From contig NZ_JAASRU010000002.1 of NCBI RefSeq assembly GCF_011761495.1, forward strand, positions 186,001-250,000: a stretch of DNA of 64,000 nt. Reading direction: 5' to 3'. Every line of letters starts with the position of its first letter. The stretch's first letter is position 1. This document shows, in pieces, positions 59,463-64,000 of this stretch. The notes under the pieces were generated by a model. The model searched no databases. It was not told the origin of the DNA and worked only from the letters and a program-made list of their open reading frames with translations. The DNA comes from Alkalibacillus almallahensis. GTDB taxonomy: Bacteria; Bacillota; Bacilli; Bacillales; Alkalibacillaceae. The position numbers and the translations under genes were made by a program.

Positions 59463-59793
59463 AATCACTACCTCTCATTTCTTCCATATTGTCAGTCTTA
59501 TTTAAGGTGTATGTTCGGTAAGCTAAGACAAGTAGGAAACTTGTCACACCAAAACTAATAACGATCGCTGTTAGTATTAATGCTTGAGGCAATGGATCAG
59601 TGTAGCTCGAAACATCATCTACTAGTAGTGGTGGTGCGCCTCGTTTAACTTGAGACATTGTTAATAAAAACAAATGAGCTCCATGTGATATTAGCACTGT
59701 GCCAACAATGATACGTAAAAGTTGCTTTTGTAATAAGTTATAGATTCCTGTGCTGAACAATATAGATGCCAGCACAGTTAAGATAATTTCCAT
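59455..59793 (-). CDS. mrpC: Na+/H+ antiporter subunit MrpC
   Basis: This 112-residue NuoK-like protein has three membrane helices (GTVLISHGAHLFLLTM, DPLPQALILTAIVISFGVT). It starts one base after the mrpA stop, where mrpB would be expected. SD AAGGGGG lies in the end of mrpA. Confidence 0.95.
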   Translation of the reverse strand: MEIILTVLASILFSTGIYNLLQKQLLRIIVGTVLISHGAHLFLLTMSQVKRGAPPLLVDDVSSYTDPLPQALILTAIVISFGVTSFLLVLAYRTYTLNKTDNMEEMRGSDYD

Positions 59794-59794
59794 C

Positions 59795-62125
59795 TTAATT
59801 CGCCCCCTTATTTCGGCGAAGTTTGATCATACCAATAATCGCCAATGCAGCCCCGAATAGTACGGCAACTTCAAATAAAGTATCAATTCCACGAAAGTCA
59901 ACGAGAATGACGTTAACCATATTATCTCCGCCACCAAGTTTATACGTGTTATCAATGAAATATTGGGCAATTGTATCGAACGAGCGACTATTGTATGCAC
60001 TAATACCAACCACCATCATTAATAAACCGAACGCAACCGAAATGATAACGTTGGTTGACTTCGTAAACCAAGACGATGTGTCTTTTTTAAGATTTGGTAA
60101 ATGGTAAAAGCAAAGCATAAATAATGTTACAGTTACCGTTTCAACAATCAATTGAGTTAATGCTAAATCTGGAGCACGATATAGGACGAATAAAATAGCT
60201 AAACCATACCCAACAACTCCTACAATAAGTATGATTGCTATCCGATTACGTGCAAAGATCGTAGCAATTGCAGCTACAGCAATTAACAAGGTGACAATGA
60301 CTTCTGTTGTTGTGATACTAGCTGTTTCAGCCATGTCGAAATTGATTCCATTCGTTTTGACTAAAACACCTGCCACAATCACGGTAATCGCTGTTAATAA
60401 TAAAACCATATATTGACGTAGAGACCCAGTCATATATGTGTTCGTAATCCGTTGTGAAGCTGTTTCAGATTTTTCAACCATCCAATCGTATACACGATTC
60501 ATACTCAAGCGACCAGGTAATACTTGGTAAATTCTTGACCATTTAGATTTCGTAAGATACATAATGGCACCAATGACGACAACGGCAATGGACATATAAA
60601 ATGCTGGTATTAAACCGTGCCAGAAGTATATTTCTTTATTAGCCTCCCCGCCATAAACCGCATCAGCGGCATGCGTGATTAGAGACTCATTGAAGATCGT
60701 TGGGAATAAACCAATGATTAGGACGCCTAAAACTAATATAAATGGTGGAACTAGCATCATTTTAGGTGCTTCATGCGGATGTTTTGGTAACTCTTCAACT
60801 TGTGACTTTCCAGTAAAGGTGTTAAAGAATAAGTACATTGAATAAATAAATGTAAAAATACTCCCAACTACAGCTAATACTGGTATGATAGTTACTAATG
60901 TTTCAGCGAAAGCTCCAGATGCTGTGTTATCTAAAGATGCTTGGAAAAACATTTCTTTACTATAGAATCCGTTTAAAAACGGAAGTGGGACACCCGCCAT
61001 AGAAAACGTCCCGAAGATCGCTAAAGTGGCTGATATAGGCATAAATGTAAATAAGCCACCTAGCTTGCGTATATCACGGCTACCTGTTTCATGATCGACA
61101 ATACCAGCGATCATAAAGAGACTACCTTTAAAAGTAGCGTGGTTTAAGATGTGGAAAACAGCTGCAAAAAGCCCAACTTTAGTACCGAAACCGAGCATAG
61201 CCATAATCATACCAAGTTGACTGATTGTTGAATATGCCAGGATACCTTTTAGGTCCGTCTGACGAACAGCCATATAAGAGCCCCAAGTTAATGTCACAAG
61301 CCCGAATAGACTTAATGCAATAAATACATAAGGCTCACCAGCTAGTATGGGTGAAAACCGAGCCATTAGGTAAATACCGGCTTTTACCATAGTAGCTGAA
61401 TGTAAGTAGGCACTGACTGGTGTAGGTGCTTCCATAGCATCTGGTAACCATATATGAAATGGAAATTGAGCAGATTTTGTGAATGCACCGAGTAATAAAA
61501 AGATTAAAATGAACGGGAAGTATTCGCTATTTACAATGACATCAGATTGTTCAACCATTCCTTGAATACTTGTCGTACCCGTTACAATGGATAATAAGAT
61601 GATACCAGCTAGTAAGCTGAAACCACCAAACACGGTGATTAACATAGATTTTAATGCACCATAACGTGAACGTTCACGATGGTGCCAATAACCAATTAGT
61701 AAAAAGGATGAAATGGATGTGAATTCCCAGAAGGCATACAATCCAAATACGTTGTCAGAAAGAACAACCCCTAACATAGCTGTCATGAAGATATAAAGGT
61801 ATGTATAAAAATGACCAAGTTGTTCTTTGTGATCCAAATAGTAAATGGAATACAAAACAACTAACGTTCCAATTCCACTAATTAATAAAGCAAAAAGCAA
61901 ACTAAGTCCGTCAAGATGAAAGCTTAATGCAATATCGAGAGAAGGAATCCAATCAACCGAAACCATTTGTGGTTGAAAGTCAGCTCCGACATATTGTAAG
62001 AAATAAAGAAAGACAGCAAATGGAATAGGCAAGATTAGCCAACCTGTATGTACTTTATGTTTCCATTTACTCAATAACGGTATTATAAATGCTAATAATA
62101 GCGGAGCAAATATAGCAAAAATCAT
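59795..62125 (-). CDS. mrpA: Na+/H+ antiporter subunit MrpA
   Basis: The 776-residue protein has an N-terminal NuoL-like antiporter module (WELTSISSFLLIGYW, KSAQFPFHIWLPDAMEAPTP) and C-terminal MbhD/MbhE-like segments (RAPDLALTQLIVETVTVTLF; NMVNVILVDFRGIDTLFEVAVL). This is the usual extent of a stand-alone Bacillus MrpA, so MrpB is not fused to it. It is the first gene of the operon. Two TATAAT elements lie upstream (near 62176 and 62187). Confidence 0.96.
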   Translation of the reverse strand: MIFAIFAPLLLAFIIPLLSKWKHKVHTGWLILPIPFAVFLYFLQYVGADFQPQMVSVDWIPSLDIALSFHLDGLSLLFALLISGIGTLVVLYSIYYLDHKEQLGHFYTYLYIFMTAMLGVVLSDNVFGLYAFWEFTSISSFLLIGYWHHRERSRYGALKSMLITVFGGFSLLAGIILLSIVTGTTSIQGMVEQSDVIVNSEYFPFILIFLLLGAFTKSAQFPFHIWLPDAMEAPTPVSAYLHSATMVKAGIYLMARFSPILAGEPYVFIALSLFGLVTLTWGSYMAVRQTDLKGILAYSTISQLGMIMAMLGFGTKVGLFAAVFHILNHATFKGSLFMIAGIVDHETGSRDIRKLGGLFTFMPISATLAIFGTFSMAGVPLPFLNGFYSKEMFFQASLDNTASGAFAETLVTIIPVLAVVGSIFTFIYSMYLFFNTFTGKSQVEELPKHPHEAPKMMLVPPFILVLGVLIIGLFPTIFNESLITHAADAVYGGEANKEIYFWHGLIPAFYMSIAVVVIGAIMYLTKSKWSRIYQVLPGRLSMNRVYDWMVEKSETASQRITNTYMTGSLRQYMVLLLTAITVIVAGVLVKTNGINFDMAETASITTTEVIVTLLIAVAAIATIFARNRIAIILIVGVVGYGLAILFVLYRAPDLALTQLIVETVTVTLFMLCFYHLPNLKKDTSSWFTKSTNVIISVAFGLLMMVVGISAYNSRSFDTIAQYFIDNTYKLGGGDNMVNVILVDFRGIDTLFEVAVLFGAALAIIGMIKLRRNKGAN

Positions 62126-62229
62126 GTTCTGTTCATCCTTTCAATCAAACTAACCCAACAATAAATACAGTAACCATTATAACGATATTATAAGCTTTTT
62201 GAAAAGAAAAACTATATGTTGCAAGCCAA

Positions 62230-62262
62230 TAAAAAAACTAGACACTCGGTAAAATGTCTAGT
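62230..62262 (-). terminator. Terminator of sda
   Basis: On the reverse strand ACTAGACA (62255-62262) pairs with TGTCTAGT (62238-62245), followed by a T-run. It separates sda from mrpA. Confidence 0.85.
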
Positions 62263-62286
62263 CTTAAATATAGGTAGAAACTCAAA

Positions 62287-62427
62287 TTATGACGATTCTT
62301 TTAACGCCGTAAATAATTTGCGTTTTTTAAGTTCTCTCTCAAACAATTGAATAAAATCTTCATTGAGTTGAAGTGCTTTGGCTTTCTGATAGGATTCGAT
62401 TAATAATTGGTTAGATAAATATTCCAT
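62287..62427 (-). CDS. sda: Sporulation checkpoint inhibitor Sda
   Basis: The 46-residue helical-hairpin protein starts MEYLSNQLLIESYQKA and contains NEDFIQLFERELKKR, closely matching Sda of B. subtilis, which is also 46 residues. Sda binds the histidine kinase KinA and stops sporulation when replication is perturbed. The location next to yqeG is conserved. The only good SD (AGGGGGTG) is 24 nt from the ATG with a hairpin between them. Confidence 0.9.
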   Translation of the reverse strand: MEYLSNQLLIESYQKAKALQLNEDFIQLFERELKKRKLFTALKESS

Positions 62428-62459
62428 AAGTTTTCAGCCGTTAATGGCTGTCACCCCCT
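62428..62459 (-). promoter_or_regulatory. Hairpin-separated ribosome binding site of sda
   Basis: Reading the reverse strand, AGGGGGTG (62459-62452) is followed by CAGCC (62450-62446), a 6-nt loop and GGCTG (62439-62435), then 7 nt to the ATG. If the hairpin forms, the effective SD-to-start spacing is about 8 nt. Without it the spacing is 24 nt. Confidence 0.55.
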
Positions 62460-62481
62460 GGGAATTACTATTGTATGAGTA

Positions 62482-62510
62482 ATCCTATCATTGCTTTGTC
62501 ATTTGGACAA
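62482..62510 (-). promoter_or_regulatory. SigA promoter of sda
   Basis: On the reverse strand TTGTCC (62510-62505), 17 nt, TAGGAT (62487-62482). DnaA boxes lie just upstream of it. Confidence 0.55.
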
Positions 62511-62521
62511 CTTGAATAAAA

Positions 62522-62617
62522 TGTGTGTAACTTGTTGATAACCTGTTAGTATATTCGCTTAAACACCTTTAGAATATTGTCAAATCAAGGTGCATCTTGT
62601 GAATTATTTTATCCACA
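62522..62617. promoter_or_regulatory. DnaA-box cluster between sda and yqeG
   Basis: One perfect box, TTATCCACA (62609-62617), and three one-mismatch boxes: TGTTGATAA (62533-62541), TGTGAATTA (62598-62606) and TGTGTGTAA (62522-62530). B. subtilis also has DnaA-bound clusters at sda-yqeG. Confidence 0.75.
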
Positions 62618-62731
62618 AACGTGAAAAATGATAGGAATTGTCGAACGAAAGTGTTCATATAACAAAGATGATCTCTGAATTAGGATCCAAAAACGCTATA
62701 GAATCAGAGAAGAATTATAACAAGAATATCT

Positions 62732-62760
62732 TTGAAAGATGTCGCTTGATTGTATATGAT
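62732..62760 (+). promoter_or_regulatory. SigA promoter of yqeG
   Basis: TTGAAA (62732-62737), 17 nt, TATGAT (62755-62760). Confidence 0.7.
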
Positions 62761-62795
62761 GTAAATTAGTGAGAAAATGTTATGAGGTGACTGTA

Positions 62796-63311
62796 TTGTT
62801 AAAGAGGTTTCTACCAAATGATTATGTGGAATCGATCCACAATGTTACACCAGAAATGTTAAAACAGCACAATATAAAAGGTGTTATTACTGATTTAGAT
62901 AATACATTAGTTGCATGGGATGAACCTGATGCGACCCAAGCAGTTATTGACTGGATTCAAAGCTTACAAAGTCATGATATTCAAGTGGTTATTATTTCAA
63001 ACAATAGTGAAGATCGTGTATCAACTTTTAGTACTCCACTTAATGTGTCGTTTATTTCAAAAGCAAGAAAACCAATGCAAAAAGCATTTAATAAAGCCAG
63101 GATAGATATGGGGTTAAATCGTAATGACGTCGCTGTAGTCGGCGATCAAGTATTAACGGATGTGTTTGGTGGTAATCGCTCTAATTTTTATACGATTTTG
63201 GTTGTGCCGATTGTAAAAACTGACGGGTTTTTTACGCGATTTAATCGTATTGTCGAACGTCGTTTATTAAAATACTTTAGACGAAAAGGTTATTTACACT
63301 GGGAGGATTAA
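62796..63311 (+). CDS. yqeG: YqeG family HAD phosphatase
   Basis: This 171-residue HAD-superfamily protein has motif I TDLDNTLVAW near residue 32, motif II ISNN near 70 and motif III VVGDQVLTDVFGGN near 119. It is a DUF/HAD IIIA phosphatase whose substrate is unknown. It heads the yqeG-yqeH-aroE ribosome-assembly cluster in Bacillus. The TTG at 62796 has GAGG 8 nt upstream and matches the usual MLKRFLP start. An in-frame GTG at 62769 lacks an SD. Confidence 0.93.
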   Translation: MLKRFLPNDYVESIHNVTPEMLKQHNIKGVITDLDNTLVAWDEPDATQAVIDWIQSLQSHDIQVVIISNNSEDRVSTFSTPLNVSFISKARKPMQKAFNKARIDMGLNRNDVAVVGDQVLTDVFGGNRSNFYTILVVPIVKTDGFFTRFNRIVERRLLKYFRRKGYLHWED

Positions 63312-63312
63312 T

Positions 63313-64000
63313 ATGGAAACAATATACTGCCAAGGCTGTGGTGCTAAGATCCAAACGGAAGATGAAAATAAAGTAGGTTATGCGCCAGTTTCAGCTTTAG
63401 AACGAGAAGATGTTATTTGTAAACGATGCTTTCGCTTGAAACATTATAATGAAGTACAAGATGTTGACTTGACGGATGATGATTTCCTTAACTTATTACA
63501 TGAAATCGGGGACCAAGACGGATTAGTTGTTAATATTGTTGATTTGTTTGATGTACATGGCAGCTTTGTCAATGGTCTAAATCGTTTTGTCGGCCAAAAC
63601 GAGATTATATTAGTAGGGAATAAAGTGGATTTATTACCTAGCTCGATTAATTTAAATAAAGTAAAACATTGGATGAAACGCGTAGCAAAAGAATTCGGAT
63701 TAAAAGTAAAAGATGTTTACCTAGTCAGTTCTAAGACAGGTACGAATATGGAAGAATGCGCTTTTGAACTAGAACGATTAAGACAAGGTAGAGATATCTT
63801 TGTTGTAGGCTGTACGAATGTCGGTAAATCGACTTTTATTAACTATTTAATTAACCGTTCGATTGAACAAGAACAAGTTATTACCACATCTTATTTCCCT
63901 GGAACTACCCTTGGGTTTATTGATATACCATTAGATGATCAGTCATCACTTATTGATACACCAGGAATCATCAATCGTCATCAGATGGCTCACTATTTAT
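63313..64000 (+). CDS. yqeH: Ribosome biogenesis GTPase YqeH (3' end outside window)
   Basis: About 229 residues are visible. A Cys4 zinc finger (CQGCG...CKRCF) is followed by a circularly permuted GTPase domain with G4 GNKVDLL, then G5 (VSSKTG), then G1 GCTNVGKST and G2/G3 (DTPGI). This order is diagnostic of YqeH, which is needed for 30S subunit assembly. It starts 1 bp after yqeG and continues beyond the right edge. Confidence 0.96.
   Translation, partial: METIYCQGCGAKIQTEDENKVGYAPVSALEREDVICKRCFRLKHYNEVQDVDLTDDDFLNLLHEIGDQDGLVVNIVDLFDVHGSFVNGLNRFVGQNEIILVGNKVDLLPSSINLNKVKHWMKRVAKEFGLKVKDVYLVSSKTGTNMEECAFELERLRQGRDIFVVGCTNVGKSTFINYLINRSIEQEQVITTSYFPGTTLGFIDIPLDDQSSLIDTPGIINRHQMAHYL

Overview
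The window is a low-GC chromosomal segment from an endospore-forming member of the Bacillaceae. The evidence is the Bacillus-type sporulation gene set (spoIIB, spoIVFA/FB, spo0B, safA, coxA-like, spoVB, rsfA-like, sigK, sda) in the same overall order as the B. subtilis spoIIB-to-yqeH region. The acidic proteins (for example the YrrS-like tail), an Mrp antiporter operon and an NhaD/ArsB-type carrier suggest a salt- or alkali-adapted species. I do not assign a genus.

Layout. 0.2-10 kb: spoIIB, radC, a partial duplication of the radC-mreB junction, mreBCD-minCD (cell shape and division-site selection), spoIVFA/FB and an RNase E/G family gene. 10-17 kb: rplU-prp-rpmA behind an L21 leader, spo0B-obg, safA, nadE, a coxA-like lipoprotein, an SDR gene and yebC. 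17-31 kb: ruvAB, a DUF2905 gene, queA-tgt-yajC, yrzE-like, an NhaD/ArsB carrier, a DUF421 gene, spoVB (reverse), comN, secDF, a LapA-domain gene and recJ-apt. 31-41 kb: relA-dtd, hisS-aspS behind a T-box, 6S RNA, rsfA-like (reverse) and rarA. 41-56 kb: cymR-iscS-mnmA, a TPR gene, recD2, a DUF3918 gene, alaS behind a T-box, yrzL-ruvX-yrzB, mltG, yrrM-like, udk, greA, yrrS-like and mtnN. 56-64 kb: sigK and the mrp operon (reverse), sda (reverse), then yqeG and the start of yqeH. Several parts of the mother-cell pathway lie here together: SpoIVFB is the protease that matures pro-SigK, SpoIVFA restrains it, and SpoVB, SafA and CoxA act in cortex or coat building.

Four unusual signals stand out. 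(1) Five co-directional genes (radC, safA, coxA-like, DUF421, recJ) have their Shine-Dalgarno sequence in the 3' arm of a hairpin whose 5' arm lies inside or upstream of a promoter or promoter-like sequence. Read-through mRNA would hide the SD, while mRNA from the local promoter would not. The case is strongest for recJ and radC. (2) Four copies of a structured, MITE-like intergenic repeat are present, three with flanking direct repeats. One copy sits between the hisS promoter and its T-box. Two copies carry extra nested palindromes. (3) The mrp operon encodes A, C, D, E, F and G but no MrpB. (4) sda has a strong SD 24 nt from its start with a 16-nt hairpin in between, and a DnaA-box cluster lies upstream.

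All calls come from reading the sequence. No database search, folding program or alignment tool was run.
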